DNA from: Parachryseolinea silvisoli | GTDB lineage: Bacteria > Bacteroidota > Bacteroidia > Cytophagales > Cyclobacteriaceae | Direction: 5' to 3' | DNA length: 64,000 bases | Assembly: GCF_021190955.1 (NCBI RefSeq) | Contig: NZ_JAIOAO010000004.1 | Coordinates: 124,001 to 188,000, forward strand | Shown here: positions 1-8,878 of the stretch, in pieces | Numbering within the stretch: the first letter of the stretch is position 1 | How the letters are laid out: every line of letters begins with the position of its first letter | Made by a program: the position numbers and the translations under genes | The notes under the pieces: generated by a model | The model's database searches: none | The model's input: the letters and a program-made list of their open reading frames with translations, nothing else | What the model was told of the DNA's origin: nothing

Positions 1-735
1 TGCCTTGAGCTTGGCGGCCTCTATAATAAAGTCGTTTTCAGTCTCTACCGAGAAGGCTACCTGGCGCACCGCGCTGGCAGTAGTATTTCCAGCGCGCACA
101 GCCGCATCGATGGCGGTTGCTGCGCGGGTAAGGGCTTCGACAATCTCTTGTACCGGTGTCGTGCGGTGAATGATCATGCCCAGCGTGCGAAGCTTGTTTT
201 GATTCGCCACAGGCGTCACCGCAACAGCAGGTGGGAGAAAGATGGCGCCCGTCAGCGAATCGGGCGCATAGGCTTGCTGCTCTATATAAGAGGTCACCGC
301 AGCGAAGTGCTCAGACGTTGACAGCCAGAAGCTTACGCTGCAATAGGGCCAGTCAATGCCCGCCAGTAAAACGGCCATGTCAACGGGCGATGCTTCCGGC
401 AGCTTAAATAAAATTCCATCCGCGCCCTGCGATAAGTGTTCTAACGCATGTTGGTTTGCGGCGCGGGCGTCGGAAACAGTGATTAAAGGCTGATTCCACC
501 AATGCCGGGCGCCGGCGTATGGATCGGAAGATGGTGGAAGGCTGAACGGAAGGGCCTCCGGAAGGTTATGCGGGCCATAATAAGGCCCAAAAGACAAATT
601 GTCCTCGGTGGCCCAGGCCAGTGTTTCGTCGGGATTTTTTCCGTCAAGTTCTTGTGACGCTATTCGATACCAGTCGGCCTGATCGGTTTTGGGAAAGGCC
701 TCCTGCAACAACTCCTGAAACGTTTTTTCAGCCAT
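1..735 (-). CDS. mutA: methylmalonyl-CoA mutase small (beta) subunit, N-terminal part
   Basis: Partial gene: 245 codons are visible from an ATG at 735 and the frame stays open to the window edge. The translation starts MAEKTFQELLQEAFPKTD and has the character of the N-terminal barrel of methylmalonyl-CoA mutase. Near the edge the segment ENDFIIEAAKLKA matches the conserved block before the AKxRA helix of this family. In Bacteroidota the small subunit pairs with a catalytic large subunit (MutB) that converts succinyl-CoA and (R)-methylmalonyl-CoA using B12. MutB would be expected just beyond the left edge. The gene is divergent from dnaA across a 188-bp AT-rich gap. The family call is from recognition; the small versus large subunit assignment is inferred. 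Confidence 0.72.
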   Translation of the reverse strand, partial: MAEKTFQELLQEAFPKTDQADWYRIASQELDGKNPDETLAWATEDNLSFGPYYGPHNLPEALPFSLPPSSDPYAGARHWWNQPLITVSDARAANQHALEHLSQGADGILFKLPEASPVDMAVLLAGIDWPYCSVSFWLSTSEHFAAVTSYIEQQAYAPDSLTGAIFLPPAVAVTPVANQNKLRTLGMIIHRTTPVQEIVEALTRAATAIDAAVRAGNTTASAVRQVAFSVETENDFIIEAAKLKA

Positions 736-842
736 GCTATGCAATTCAACTCAATTTTAGCTAAGTTTTATTCAACCGTTTGCGTTTTTATTTTAAAAAT
801 TTGGAAGCACATTTTTTTCCGGAAAATCAAGGAGAAAGGTGC

Positions 843-874
843 TTGTTTTCTTAATCTCTTTTTTCACATCTTTG
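843..874 (+). promoter_or_regulatory. dnaA: candidate dnaA promoter
   Basis: CATCTTTG at 867-874 matches seven of eight positions of the Bacteroidota -7 element TAnnTTTG. A TTG at 843-845 lies 21 bp upstream, near the usual -33 spacing. Transcription would start about 40 nt before the dnaA ATG. The rest of the 736-923 gap is AT-rich, with T-runs around 786-838, and contains no TTATNCACA DnaA box that I can see. Confidence 0.35.
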
Positions 875-923
875 TCTCCCTTTCCCCGACGGGGAACTCA
901 AAATCCTAACAAATTCAGATCTC

Positions 924-2351
924 ATGGAAGTTAGCTGTGGCACAGTATGGAACGATTGTCTGGAAGTCATTCGCGAGAATGTTGGCGAAGAGAATTTCAG
1001 CACTTGGTTCAAGCCCATCGTGCCACTGCGTGTGGAAGGCGACATACTGACCATACAGGTGCCTTCGCAGTTCTTTTACGAATGGCTGGAAGAGCACTAT
1101 GTGCCCGTGCTAAAGAAAGCTATACACACCGTACTGGGCCCGACAGGGCGTCTGGAATATTCCGTAGTAGTAGACAGCGGTAACAAGCAAGCGCCCGCCG
1201 TGTCGGTTAACTACCCTGTAAACGGTACGATCACCAATCGCCGCAGCGGTGTAAACGGCAGCTTCGGCAACGACGACTATTCGCCCTTTACCTTTAAGGC
1301 CCTCAATCCGCAAACGGTAAACTCGCGCTTAAACCCGACCTATACCTTCGACAACTTTGTAGAAGGAGACTGTAACCGCCTGGCGCGCTCCGCGGGACTC
1401 GCGGTAGCCAAGAAGCCCGGCGTAACCTCTTTCAACCCGCTCATGCTATACGGTGGCGTAGGGGTAGGCAAGACCCACCTCGTACAAGCCATTGGCAACG
1501 AGATCAAAAACAACATGCCGGGCAAAGTGGCCCTGTATATTGATCAGAACGATTTTACCACGCAGTTCCTCAACGCCCTGCAAAACCACAAGGTGCAGGA
1601 GTTTCAGAACTATTACCTGCAGGTAGACCTGCTGATATTGGATGACGTGCAGTTCCTCGCCGGCCGCGAGAAAACACAGGAGATGTTCTTCCACATCTTC
1701 AACCAGCTGCACCAATCCGGCAAGCAGATCATCATGACAAGCGACTGCCCGCCACGCGACATGAAAGGCTTCCAGGAGCGTCTGCTGTCCCGCTTTAAGT
1801 GGGGCCTCACCGCCGACCTGCAAGAGCCCGACTTTGAAACCAAGCTGGCGATCATCAACCGCAAGATGCTGGCCGACGGCATCCAGATCCCGACCGAAGT
1901 GTCGGAGTACCTGGCTTATAGCGTCGACACCAACCTGCGCGACATGGAAGGCGTACTCAACTCGCTGATCTTCCACGCTACGCTGCTCAAGAAAGAGATC
2001 GACCTCGACCTCGCCAAAGAGGTATTGAAGAATATCATCAAGGAAATTCAGTCCGACGTCAGCGTCGACTTCATCCAAAAGACTGTTGCCGAGTACTTTA
2101 AAGTCGACCTCGACGCCATGAAAGGCAAAGTGAAGAAACGCGAGATCGTGATCCCCCGCCAGGTGGCCATGTATTTCTGCAAACGCTTCACGCAACTTAC
2201 GCTCGCCCTCATCGGCGAGAACTTCGGCGGCCGTGACCACAGCACCGTCATCCACGCGCTGGAATCAGTCGAAGACATGATGAAGACCGACGCCAACTTC
2301 CGCAGCTCCGTAGAAGAGCTCGGCAAAAAACTCAAACTGCGCGTGTCGTAA
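924..2351 (+). CDS. dnaA: chromosomal replication initiator protein DnaA
   Basis: DnaA binds DnaA boxes, opens the origin and loads the helicase. The 475-residue product is of normal length. Domain I (about 1-85) contains the WFKPI segment. A flexible linker runs to about 135. The AAA+ core has Walker A GGVGVGKTHL (177-186) and Walker B LLILDDVQF (236-244). Domain IV near the C-terminus carries the DnaA signature GGRDHSTVIHA. The ATG at 924 gives the expected N-terminus. It stands alone, followed by the nuo operon, and dnaN is not adjacent (55.6 kb). Identification is secure. Confidence 0.98.
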   Translation: MEVSCGTVWNDCLEVIRENVGEENFSTWFKPIVPLRVEGDILTIQVPSQFFYEWLEEHYVPVLKKAIHTVLGPTGRLEYSVVVDSGNKQAPAVSVNYPVNGTITNRRSGVNGSFGNDDYSPFTFKALNPQTVNSRLNPTYTFDNFVEGDCNRLARSAGLAVAKKPGVTSFNPLMLYGGVGVGKTHLVQAIGNEIKNNMPGKVALYIDQNDFTTQFLNALQNHKVQEFQNYYLQVDLLILDDVQFLAGREKTQEMFFHIFNQLHQSGKQIIMTSDCPPRDMKGFQERLLSRFKWGLTADLQEPDFETKLAIINRKMLADGIQIPTEVSEYLAYSVDTNLRDMEGVLNSLIFHATLLKKEIDLDLAKEVLKNIIKEIQSDVSVDFIQKTVAEYFKVDLDAMKGKVKKREIVIPRQVAMYFCKRFTQLTLALIGENFGGRDHSTVIHALESVEDMMKTDANFRSSVEELGKKLKLRVS

Positions 2352-2359
2352 CGCCGGGT

Positions 2360-2373
2360 TTGCTGGCGCAAGT
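2360..2373 (+). repeat. 14-bp fragment of a dispersed repeat
   Basis: TTGCTGGCGCAAGT just after the dnaA stop is identical to the end of the repeat seen on the minus strand at 25996-26041 and nearly identical to the copy at 14528-14573. It may be a remnant of the same family. Confidence 0.4.
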
Positions 2374-2427
2374 CGCCCAAGTCTTCTAACAATCACTACT
2401 TTCTTAATAGAAATACCCATCTTCTCC

Positions 2428-2435
2428 TATCTTTG
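2428..2435 (+). promoter_or_regulatory. -7 promoter element of the nuo operon
   Basis: TATCTTTG is a perfect match to the Bacteroidota -7 consensus TAnnTTTG. It ends only 8 nt before the nuoA ATG, so the mRNA leader would be very short or absent. No clear -33 TTG is at the right distance; TTTC near 2399 is the closest. Confidence 0.5.
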
Positions 2436-2443
2436 ATTCCGTT

Positions 2444-2971
2444 ATGGCCGATCGGGATCATTATCTATCAGCATTCGGAGAAATCCTACTCTACACACTC
2501 GCAGGGATCATCTTCATTGTAGTTACCCTACTGGTATCCAGATTCATACGTCCCCATCGCCCGAACCCCGAAAAGCTCTCCACCTACGAAAGCGGCGAAG
2601 AGCCCATCACTGCCGCCTGGACGCAGTTCAACATGCGCTTCTATGTCGTAGCGCTTATCTTTCTGCTTTTCGAAGTAGAGATCGTCTTTTTATTCCCCTG
2701 GGCGACTGTATTTGCCAATAAAGAGCTGGCCGCGCAAACCAATGGCGCGTGGGCGTGGTTCTCACTGATAGAAATGATTTTGTTTGTAGCCATCCTGGCC
2801 CTCGGCCTGGCGTACGCCTGGGTCAACGGGCACCTGGACTGGATCAAGCCGAATCCGAGACCGACCGAGTATAAATCGCCGGTGCCGGGTGCACTCTACG
2901 ACCGCGTAAACGAACGGTACCGTTCCGCGCGCAGCACCACACCGGGCGAAATCACGTCAACCGAAAAATAG
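2444..2971 (+). CDS. nuoA: NADH-quinone oxidoreductase subunit A
   Basis: NuoA is a small membrane subunit of respiratory complex I at the junction between the peripheral arm and the membrane arm. The 175-residue product shows three hydrophobic helices (about 12-33, 68-90 and 103-125) and the conserved block STYESGEEP followed by [18 protein letters not shown]. It is longer than the E. coli protein because of a hydrophilic C-terminal tail of about 40 residues. It starts a tight plus-strand run with nuoB 5 bp downstream. Identification is secure. Confidence 0.96.
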   Translation: MADRDHYLSAFGEILLYTLAGIIFIVVTLLVSRFIRPHRPNPEKLSTYESGEEPITAAWTQFNMRFYVVALIFLLFEVEIVFLFPWATVFANKELAAQTNGAWAWFSLIEMILFVAILALGLAYAWVNGHLDWIKPNPRPTEYKSPVPGALYDRVNERYRSARSTTPGEITSTEK

Positions 2972-2976
2972 CGTGT

Positions 2977-3519
2977 ATGAAGGGACTACTGGATCAGAAG
3001 TTTGAACAAGGAGGGGTGATCGTTACACGCCTGGACGACCTGCTCAACTGGGCACGGCTGTCGTCTATGTTTCCGATGACCTTTGGTATAGCATGCTGTG
3101 CGATCGAGTTTATGAGCACCGGCACGACCGTATACGATATGGAACGTTTTGGTATGGCGCCGCGCTCATCGCCCCGTCAGGCAGACGTGATGCTCATTGC
3201 CGGCACGGTAACATTTAAGATGGCCGATCGCATTAAGCGTCTTTACGAACAAATGGCCGAGCCCCGCTACGTGATCTCCATGGGCTCGTGCGCCAACTGC
3301 GGCGGCCCCTATTGGCAACATGGCTATCACGTGGTAAAAGGTGTAGACCGCATCATCCCGGTAGATATATATGTGCCGGGCTGCCCGCCGCGCCCCGAAG
3401 CGCTGATCGGCGGCTTCCTGAAATTACAAGAGAAGATTCGCCAGGAAACGCTCATGGCACCGACGGCAGTAGCCAGGTTACTGGCGGAAAAAGAAAAAGT
3501 ACAAGCCTCACCGGTATGA
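2977..3519 (+). CDS. nuoB: NADH-quinone oxidoreductase subunit B
   Basis: NuoB carries iron-sulfur cluster N2, the last electron carrier before quinone in complex I. The 180-residue product has all the expected cysteine contexts: the adjacent pair in [10 protein letters not shown], the cysteines in GSCANCGG, and [10 protein letters not shown]. Its stop codon overlaps the nuoC start (ATGA), which implies translational coupling. Identification is secure. Confidence 0.97.
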   Translation: MKGLLDQKFEQGGVIVTRLDDLLNWARLSSMFPMTFGIACCAIEFMSTGTTVYDMERFGMAPRSSPRQADVMLIAGTVTFKMADRIKRLYEQMAEPRYVISMGSCANCGGPYWQHGYHVVKGVDRIIPVDIYVPGCPPRPEALIGGFLKLQEKIRQETLMAPTAVARLLAEKEKVQASPV

Positions 3520-3998
3520 CCCTCGATACAATCGTTTCGATCCTCAAAGGTGCGCTCGGCGAAATAACGCTGCAACCCGACACCCATGCCACGCCGCAGG
3601 CGCTGATCGTAGACCGTGCGCAGATTCTGTCAGTTTGTAAAACAGTACACCAACATCCCGAGCTATACTTTGATATGTTATCGTGTGTCACCGGGCTGGA
3701 CAATGGCCCGCAGACCAACACGATGGAGGTGATCTATAATCTATACTCGATACCCTACAACCTGCACCTGATGCTGAAGGTTGTTCTGCCACGCGAACAG
3801 CTGGAGATAGACTCGGTAGCGTCCGTATGGCGCACGGCCGACTGGTTGGAACGCGAGGTGTTTGATATGTACGGCATTCATTTTACCAATCATCCTGACC
3901 TGCGCCGCATCCTGATGCCCGCCGACTGGGAAGGATATCCGCTGCGTAAAGACTATCAGAATCCGCAGTACTACCGCGATATTAAAATTGAATACTGA
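3516..3998 (+). CDS. nuoC: NADH-quinone oxidoreductase subunit C
   Basis: NuoC (30-kDa subunit) is part of the hydrophilic connecting module of complex I. The start is set at the ATG at 3516, which overlaps the nuoB stop by 4 bp and gives 160 residues. An in-frame extension upstream would lie entirely inside nuoB. The family signature is seen as [14 protein letters not shown] followed by [20 protein letters not shown]. It is separate from NuoD, unlike the fused NuoCD of E. coli. Confidence 0.95.
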   Translation: MTLDTIVSILKGALGEITLQPDTHATPQALIVDRAQILSVCKTVHQHPELYFDMLSCVTGLDNGPQTNTMEVIYNLYSIPYNLHLMLKVVLPREQLEIDSVASVWRTADWLEREVFDMYGIHFTNHPDLRRILMPADWEGYPLRKDYQNPQYYRDIKIEY

Positions 3999-4012
3999 CC
4001 GTAGCGCTGCCC

Positions 4013-5233
4013 ATGACACCAACCACGGTACAATACAAATACAAAGAAGGCAACCTGTCGCGATCGGTGCCGAACAAGCTGCGGCCGGAGAACCTGCGCT
4101 CGGAAGAAATGATCGTCAACCTCGGTCCGCAGCACCCGTCCACCCACGGTGTGCTTCGCCTCGAAGTGTTGCTCGACGGCGAGATCGTGCAAGAAGTCGT
4201 GCCCCACATCGGCTACCTGCACCGTTGCTTTGAGAAGCACGCCGAGAACCTGCCCTTTAACCAGATCATTCCGTTTGTCGATCGCCTGGATTACGTGGCC
4301 TCGATGAACAACGAGCACGCGTACGCCATGGGCGTAGAACGTATGCTCGGCATTGCCGACCAGATCCCCAAACGCGTCGAATATATCCGTGTGCTGGTGG
4401 CCGAGCTGAACCGCATTGCCTCGCACTTCATTGCCATCGGCACCTATGGCATGGACATCGGCGCCTTTACGCCGTTCTTCTGGGTCATGCGCGACCGCGA
4501 GCATATTCTGCGATTGCTGGAATGGGCCTCGGGTGCGCGGCTGCTATATAACTACATCTGGATCGGTGGATTGTTTTACGACCTGCCCGTAGGCTTTGAA
4601 GACCGCTGCCGCGAATTTGTGCAGTATATAAAACCAAAGCTGCAGGAGCTGGACAATGTCCTCCTGCAAAACAAGATCTTCGTCGACCGCACGGCCAACG
4701 TGGGTGTGCTGCCGCTCGACCTGGCCATTAACGCGGGCGTTACCGGTCCGGTGCTGCGAGGCTCGGGCTTGCGCTACGACCTGCGTCGCGTCGATGGTTA
4801 CTCGGTATATCCCGAACTGGAGTTTGATATACCTGTAGGAGAGGGCAAGATGGGTAAAGTGGGCGACTGCTGGGACCGCACCTCCGTGCGTTACCAGGAG
4901 CTTCACGAGTCCCTCCGCATCATCGAGCAGTGCCTTGCACAGCTTACGGGTGATCACAAACGCTCACGCGATTTTGATCCGCAGGCGCTGGTGCCGAAAA
5001 AGATCCGACCCAAAGCGCAAGACTTTTATGTGCGGGCCGAAATACCCAAAGGCGAGCTTGGATTCTTCTTCCGAACCGACGGCCGGAATGACGTGCCGGT
5101 CCGGTGCAAGTGTCGCTCGTGTAGCTTTGTCAACCTGTCGGTGTTGCCCGAAATATCCAAAGGCGTACTCATTGCCGACCTTATTGCTATTATCGGCTCG
5201 ATCGATGTAGTGATGGGGGAAGTAGATCGCTAA
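4013..5233 (+). CDS. nuoD: NADH-quinone oxidoreductase subunit D
   Basis: NuoD (49-kDa subunit) forms part of the quinone-binding pocket of complex I. The 406-residue product has the family opening [14 protein letters not shown] and [15 protein letters not shown], and ends with the usual [20 protein letters not shown]. The C-terminal segment that often reads KxRxPSF is here RCKCRSCSF, with three cysteines in five residues. No nuoE follows; the next gene is nnr, so the other complex I genes must lie elsewhere or be missing from this locus. Confidence 0.96.
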   Translation: MTPTTVQYKYKEGNLSRSVPNKLRPENLRSEEMIVNLGPQHPSTHGVLRLEVLLDGEIVQEVVPHIGYLHRCFEKHAENLPFNQIIPFVDRLDYVASMNNEHAYAMGVERMLGIADQIPKRVEYIRVLVAELNRIASHFIAIGTYGMDIGAFTPFFWVMRDREHILRLLEWASGARLLYNYIWIGGLFYDLPVGFEDRCREFVQYIKPKLQELDNVLLQNKIFVDRTANVGVLPLDLAINAGVTGPVLRGSGLRYDLRRVDGYSVYPELEFDIPVGEGKMGKVGDCWDRTSVRYQELHESLRIIEQCLAQLTGDHKRSRDFDPQALVPKKIRPKAQDFYVRAEIPKGELGFFFRTDGRNDVPVRCKCRSCSFVNLSVLPEISKGVLIADLIAIIGSIDVVMGEVDR

Positions 5234-5236
5234 AGC

Positions 5237-6742
5237 ATGACCAAGATCCTGACAACCGACCAGATCCGCGCGCTCGATGCCTATACCATTCAGCACGAGC
5301 CTGTCGCGTCCATAGACCTGATGGAGCGCGCGTGTTGTGCTTTTGTGGAGTGGTTTATCAAACGCGCCGACACCTCGCGCCGCATCGGCATTGTCTGCGG
5401 CACGGGCAACAACGGCGGCGATGGACTGGGGATTGCCCGCATGTTGCTGGCCCGGGGGTATGCCGTGACGGTATGGGTGGTGGTAGGAGGAAAGCCAACC
5501 GCAGACTTTGAAGCCAACCGCACACGCCTGCCTGGAAATGCAATAGTAAAGATGATCGCGGATATACCGCCGTCGACGATCTTTGATACATGCGATATTG
5601 TGATCGACGCACTCTTCGGGTCAGGCCTGTCGCGGCCGCTCGAAGGTATATATGCTGCCGTCATTGAACGCATCAACGCGGCCGCTGCCTGGCGTGTGGC
5701 GGTAGATGTTCCCTCCGGACTGCGCGCCGACGCGCCGTCACAAGGTGCGATCGTCCAGGCGCATGACACCGTATCGTTTCAAGTGCCCAAGCTGGCATTC
5801 TTCTTTGCGTCCAATGCGCCGTATGTGGGCACATGGCATATCGTGGAGATAGGGTTGCACAAGGGATTGTTACAAGAGACAGAAACCAACCACTATTACC
5901 TCAGCGACGATGATGTACATCGGCGGTGGAAGCCTCGCGCCAGGTTTAGTCATAAAGGCACCTACGGTCATGCATTGCTCGTGGCAGGTAGCTATGGTAA
6001 GACAGGCGCGGCGATACTGGCGGCACGCGCGCTGCTGCGGGCAGGCGTAGGGTTGCTGACGATTCACACCCCTGTGCGTGGTTATGCTATATTACAGCAA
6101 GCCGTACCCGAGGCCATGGTCAGCGTCGATCCCCTGGAAGAATATGCAAGCACCTTGCCATCGACTGATGGATATTCGGTCATCGGTGTGGGTCCCGGCC
6201 TCGGCCAGGCAGAGGCTACTGTAAAAATGATGCGCAAGATTCTGGAGACCTACCGCAAGCCGATGGTAATCGATGCCGATGCCCTAAACATCCTGGCGGC
6301 CCACCGCGAGCTGCTGCCCCTGGTGCCGCCCGGCAGTATCCTCACGCCCCATCCCAAAGAATTTGAGCGGCTGGCCGGGAAGACGGCAAATGAGTTTGAG
6401 CGATTGGAAAAACAAAAGGAACTGGCGCGGCAGCTGAGGTCGGTTGTGATCGTGAAGGGCGCGTATACGTCTATTGCCAGCCCCGGGGGCATCGTATACT
6501 TCAATACCACGGGCAACCCGGGCATGGCTACCGGCGGCACGGGCGATGTGCTCACGGGCATTTTGACGGGCCTTCTGGCCCAATCCTATACGTCGCTGGA
6601 CGCCGCCATCCTGGGGGTGTACCTACACGGCCTGGCGGGCGACCTGGCGGCGCACGACCTGGGGGAAGATTCGCTGATCGCCTCCGACCTTGTCACGTAC
6701 CTGCCTCCGGCGTTCCTGAAAGTATCCGGCCGTAAACCCTGA
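5237..6742 (+). CDS. nnr: bifunctional NAD(P)H-hydrate epimerase / ADP-dependent dehydratase
   Basis: This enzyme repairs NADHX and NADPHX, the hydrated and inactive forms of the cofactors. The N-terminal YjeF_N epimerase domain (about 1-215) shows the nucleotide motif CGTGNNGGDGLGIAR. The C-terminal ribokinase-like dehydratase domain (about 225-495) shows GPGLGQ, TPHPKEFERL and ATGGTGDVLTGI. Its 501 residues are normal for the fused enzyme. It starts 3 bp after nuoD, so it is very probably co-transcribed with a major NADH-oxidising complex. Confidence 0.95.
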   Translation: MTKILTTDQIRALDAYTIQHEPVASIDLMERACCAFVEWFIKRADTSRRIGIVCGTGNNGGDGLGIARMLLARGYAVTVWVVVGGKPTADFEANRTRLPGNAIVKMIADIPPSTIFDTCDIVIDALFGSGLSRPLEGIYAAVIERINAAAAWRVAVDVPSGLRADAPSQGAIVQAHDTVSFQVPKLAFFFASNAPYVGTWHIVEIGLHKGLLQETETNHYYLSDDDVHRRWKPRARFSHKGTYGHALLVAGSYGKTGAAILAARALLRAGVGLLTIHTPVRGYAILQQAVPEAMVSVDPLEEYASTLPSTDGYSVIGVGPGLGQAEATVKMMRKILETYRKPMVIDADALNILAAHRELLPLVPPGSILTPHPKEFERLAGKTANEFERLEKQKELARQLRSVVIVKGAYTSIASPGGIVYFNTTGNPGMATGGTGDVLTGILTGLLAQSYTSLDAAILGVYLHGLAGDLAAHDLGEDSLIASDLVTYLPPAFLKVSGRKP

Positions 6743-6790
6743 AATCCTCGCGAAAGCGCTTATTTTTAGTGCCTCAAAAAACTGCCCGGC

Positions 6791-7324
6791 ATGCAATTAT
6801 CCAACAAGATCAAACAAACGATCCGCGACGTGCGCGATTACCCCCAACCGGGCATCGTATTCAAAGACATCACCCCCATACTTTCGGACCCGCAGCTGAT
6901 GAACGAAATGATCGCCCAGCTGAAAACGGACCTGAAAGGGCTTCAGCTCGATGCCATTGCGGCGGTAGAGGCCCGGGGCTTTATTTTTGGTGCCATTCTG
7001 GCCCACGCGCTCAACGTTCGGTTTATACCCATTCGCAAGGCCGGAAAGCTGCCCTACAAAACGATCCGGCAGGAATATAGCCTGGAGTACGGCACCGCCA
7101 CCATTGAAATGCACGAAGATGCCCTGCAACCGGGCTGGCGCGTATTGGTGCACGACGATGTACTGGCCACCGGCGGTACTGCCGGGGCTGCCGCCAACCT
7201 GGTGCGACATGCCGGCGCCGAGCTGGTGGGCTTTTCCTTTATTATTAATTTGAGCTTTTTGCCTGGAGAGCTAAACCTTCTACACCAGTTTGGAGTTAAT
7301 CCTCAGTACCTGGTGACCTATTGA
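6791..7324 (+). CDS. apt: adenine phosphoribosyltransferase
   Basis: Apt salvages adenine by joining it to PRPP to give AMP. The 177-residue protein has the family N-terminus IRDVRDYPQPGIVFKDITP and a PRPP-binding loop VLVHDDVLATGGTAGAA (canonical form VDDLLATGGT). EARGFIFG is also a family block. It follows nnr by 48 bp. A TATTTTTA at about 6760 may be a weak internal promoter. Its stop region abuts the next gene. Confidence 0.96.
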   Translation: MQLSNKIKQTIRDVRDYPQPGIVFKDITPILSDPQLMNEMIAQLKTDLKGLQLDAIAAVEARGFIFGAILAHALNVRFIPIRKAGKLPYKTIRQEYSLEYGTATIEMHEDALQPGWRVLVHDDVLATGGTAGAAANLVRHAGAELVGFSFIINLSFLPGELNLLHQFGVNPQYLVTY

Positions 7325-7359
7325 TAACGAGGTGGGATGAATCCCAGGTGCAGCGCACT

Positions 7360-7950
7360 ATGGAAGATGTCATCCATATACCGATGTTTCCACTTTCTAT
7401 TCTACCCCTGCCTGGAGAGTGGGTACCTTTGCATATTTTTGAGCCGCGCTATCGCCAGTTGTTAGAAGATGCTTCCGCGGAGGATGTCTCTTTCGGTATT
7501 TACCTTTCGCATCACATGAACCTGGCCAGGATTGGCTCGCTGGTCCGCCTGGAAAGCGTTCTGAAACAATATCCCGGCGGCGAGTCGGATATCATTGTAC
7601 GATGCCTGGACACCTTCGAAACCGATAAGTTACAACGCACATTCGACAGTAATAAACTATACCCCGGTGGCTATGTGCGGTATCACCATATAGATACTGC
7701 GCGTCAGCCGAGTACAATCCTGTATGATTTGTTCACCCTATACATGCAACGCCGGAATATTACACGGCAAGTTGCCCCGTTTAGCATATATCATATTGCA
7801 CAAGAGCTAAGCCTCGATCTGCGCGACCGCTACAAGTTCTTACAGCTAGCTGAAAGCCGGCAAGAAACATTTCTACAGAATCGTATTCGCTACCAGGAGC
7901 AGTTGCTCGAAGAAGAAGAGAAGAGCAAGGATTTTTACCACCTCAATTAA
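7360..7950 (+). CDS. LON peptidase substrate-binding domain protein
   Basis: A 196-residue stand-alone version of the N-terminal substrate-recognition domain of Lon protease, with no ATPase or protease domain. The recognisable stretch is IPMFPLSILPLPGEWVPLHIFEPRYRQLLED split around residues 7-37. The start is placed at ATG 7360, where homology begins; a TTG at 7321 would add 13 residues without family character. It is the last gene of the nuo-nnr-apt run. Its cellular role is unknown, as for most such proteins. Confidence 0.85.
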   Translation: MEDVIHIPMFPLSILPLPGEWVPLHIFEPRYRQLLEDASAEDVSFGIYLSHHMNLARIGSLVRLESVLKQYPGGESDIIVRCLDTFETDKLQRTFDSNKLYPGGYVRYHHIDTARQPSTILYDLFTLYMQRRNITRQVAPFSIYHIAQELSLDLRDRYKFLQLAESRQETFLQNRIRYQEQLLEEEEKSKDFYHLN

Positions 7951-8199
7951 ATTTCTTTATTAATTTATTGTTAAAACCCTTACATCGGCCAACCGGGCGT
8001 TAGGCAGGGGTTTATTCGTTGCTCCCATGGCGCGAAGTATTTTTGTTCCGTAAGGCCTGCATGCCGGCGAATAAAAAGAAGTGCACAGGTAACCTGGCTA
8101 TGCGCAAAAGGCCTCCGTTAACGATTCAATAACGTTTGCAGCGAAACTTTATACAACCCTACTACGTGTTAGTACCAAAACTTTATAAAAAAACGAGTT

Positions 8200-8514
8200 A
8201 TGAAAAATTTGGCACTGGTAGTTGGTATGTTTCTGGTAGCGGGCGTTGTAGCAGCAAAAGAAAATCCTGTTCCTGTTGAGCGCGTAGGTGTAATGCAATT
8301 CGGTACTACTTTGAAGGTATTCTACAAAGGAGTGGAGTCAAACGACGTGAAGGTTTCTATCTATGACGAGTCAAACCGTCTTATCTATAAAGAGACTATC
8401 CGGAAAGTGGATGGTTTTATCAGACCTTACAACCTGTCTCAATTAAGCAAAGGCAACTACACAGTCGAAGTAATTGACGGTGCTGTACGCGAGCTGGAGC
8501 ACGTAACGATCTAA
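8200..8514 (+). CDS. small secreted single-domain beta-sandwich protein
   Basis: A 104-residue protein of unknown function. Residues 1-19 form a signal peptide (a hydrophobic run after MKN, with likely cleavage after VVAA). The remaining 75-80 residues form one domain with the pattern KVFYKG...VKVSIYDESNRLIYKE...F..PYNLSQLSKGNYTVEVID. This pattern resembles the small beta-sandwich seen in DUF3244 and in type IX secretion C-terminal domains. There is no cargo domain. The same domain occurs twice in the neighbour at 8879. It is flanked by copies of the 9-bp motif and followed by a terminator. Confidence 0.8.
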   Translation: MKNLALVVGMFLVAGVVAAKENPVPVERVGVMQFGTTLKVFYKGVESNDVKVSIYDESNRLIYKETIRKVDGFIRPYNLSQLSKGNYTVEVIDGAVRELEHVTI

Positions 8515-8618
8515 TCGTCACGACAAGCAGATAACGTTTGCTGTTGCAATAATATTCTGTAACGACTGCGCTACTGCTACTGAAATACAGGTAGAATATC
8601 ATTCTACAGAATTATATT

Positions 8619-8655
8619 GAAGGCGTCCTTCCTCGAAGGGCGCCTTCTGTGTTTT
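8619..8655 (+). terminator. rho-independent terminator
   Basis: GAAGGCG at 8619 pairs with CGCCTTC ending at 8647, with an inner CCTTC/GAAGG stem and a CTC loop. TGTGTTTT follows. It ends the small secreted-protein gene at 8200-8514. Confidence 0.75.
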
Positions 8656-8838
8656 AGCCCGGGGATGCCGATATTGTCTATTGCAAACGTTGTACTAAAT
8701 AAAATTCTCCTGTTAGCGTTTGCACCCCGGTTTGTACGATCATTTAGAGCATTTCGCGAAGGAAATTTTACGCAAACGTTGTTTGTAGAATAAAATCAGG
8801 TTTCCTTACAAACTCCGGCCTTCCGCGCAACCCGCCCG

Positions 8839-8846
8839 TATATTTG
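8839..8846 (+). promoter_or_regulatory. -7 promoter element
   Basis: TATATTTG is a perfect TAnnTTTG match 32 nt before the ATG at 8879. No good -33 TTG is seen. Confidence 0.5.
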
Positions 8847-8878
8847 TACAGTAATCAAAACACAAACACAATACAATT

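Larger units (their letters stand above)
8131..8780. promoter_or_regulatory. five copies of a 9-bp motif (AACGTTTGC / GCAAACGTT)
   Basis: AACGTTTGC lies at 8131-8139 and 8533-8541. Its complement GCAAACGTT lies at 8683-8691 and 8772-8780. The one-mismatch form AGCGTTTGC lies at 8715-8723. One copy precedes the gene at 8200 and four lie in the gap before the gene at 8879. The clustering suggests binding sites for one regulator of these two related genes. Confidence 0.45.
8515..8878. other. 364-bp intergenic region with terminator, motif cluster and promoter
   Basis: No gene is visible. The stretch holds a rho-independent terminator for the upstream gene (8619-8655), four of the five copies of the AACGTTTGC motif, and a -7 promoter element (8839-8846) for the downstream gene. 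Confidence 0.6.

Noticed and set aside
736-923. origin of replication next to dnaA
   Set aside because: AT-rich, but no TTATNCACA box is present; promoter elements explain the region.
1446-2255. 269-residue open frame on the minus strand
   Set aside because: It lies antisense inside dnaA, lacks family character and results from the codon bias of the real gene.
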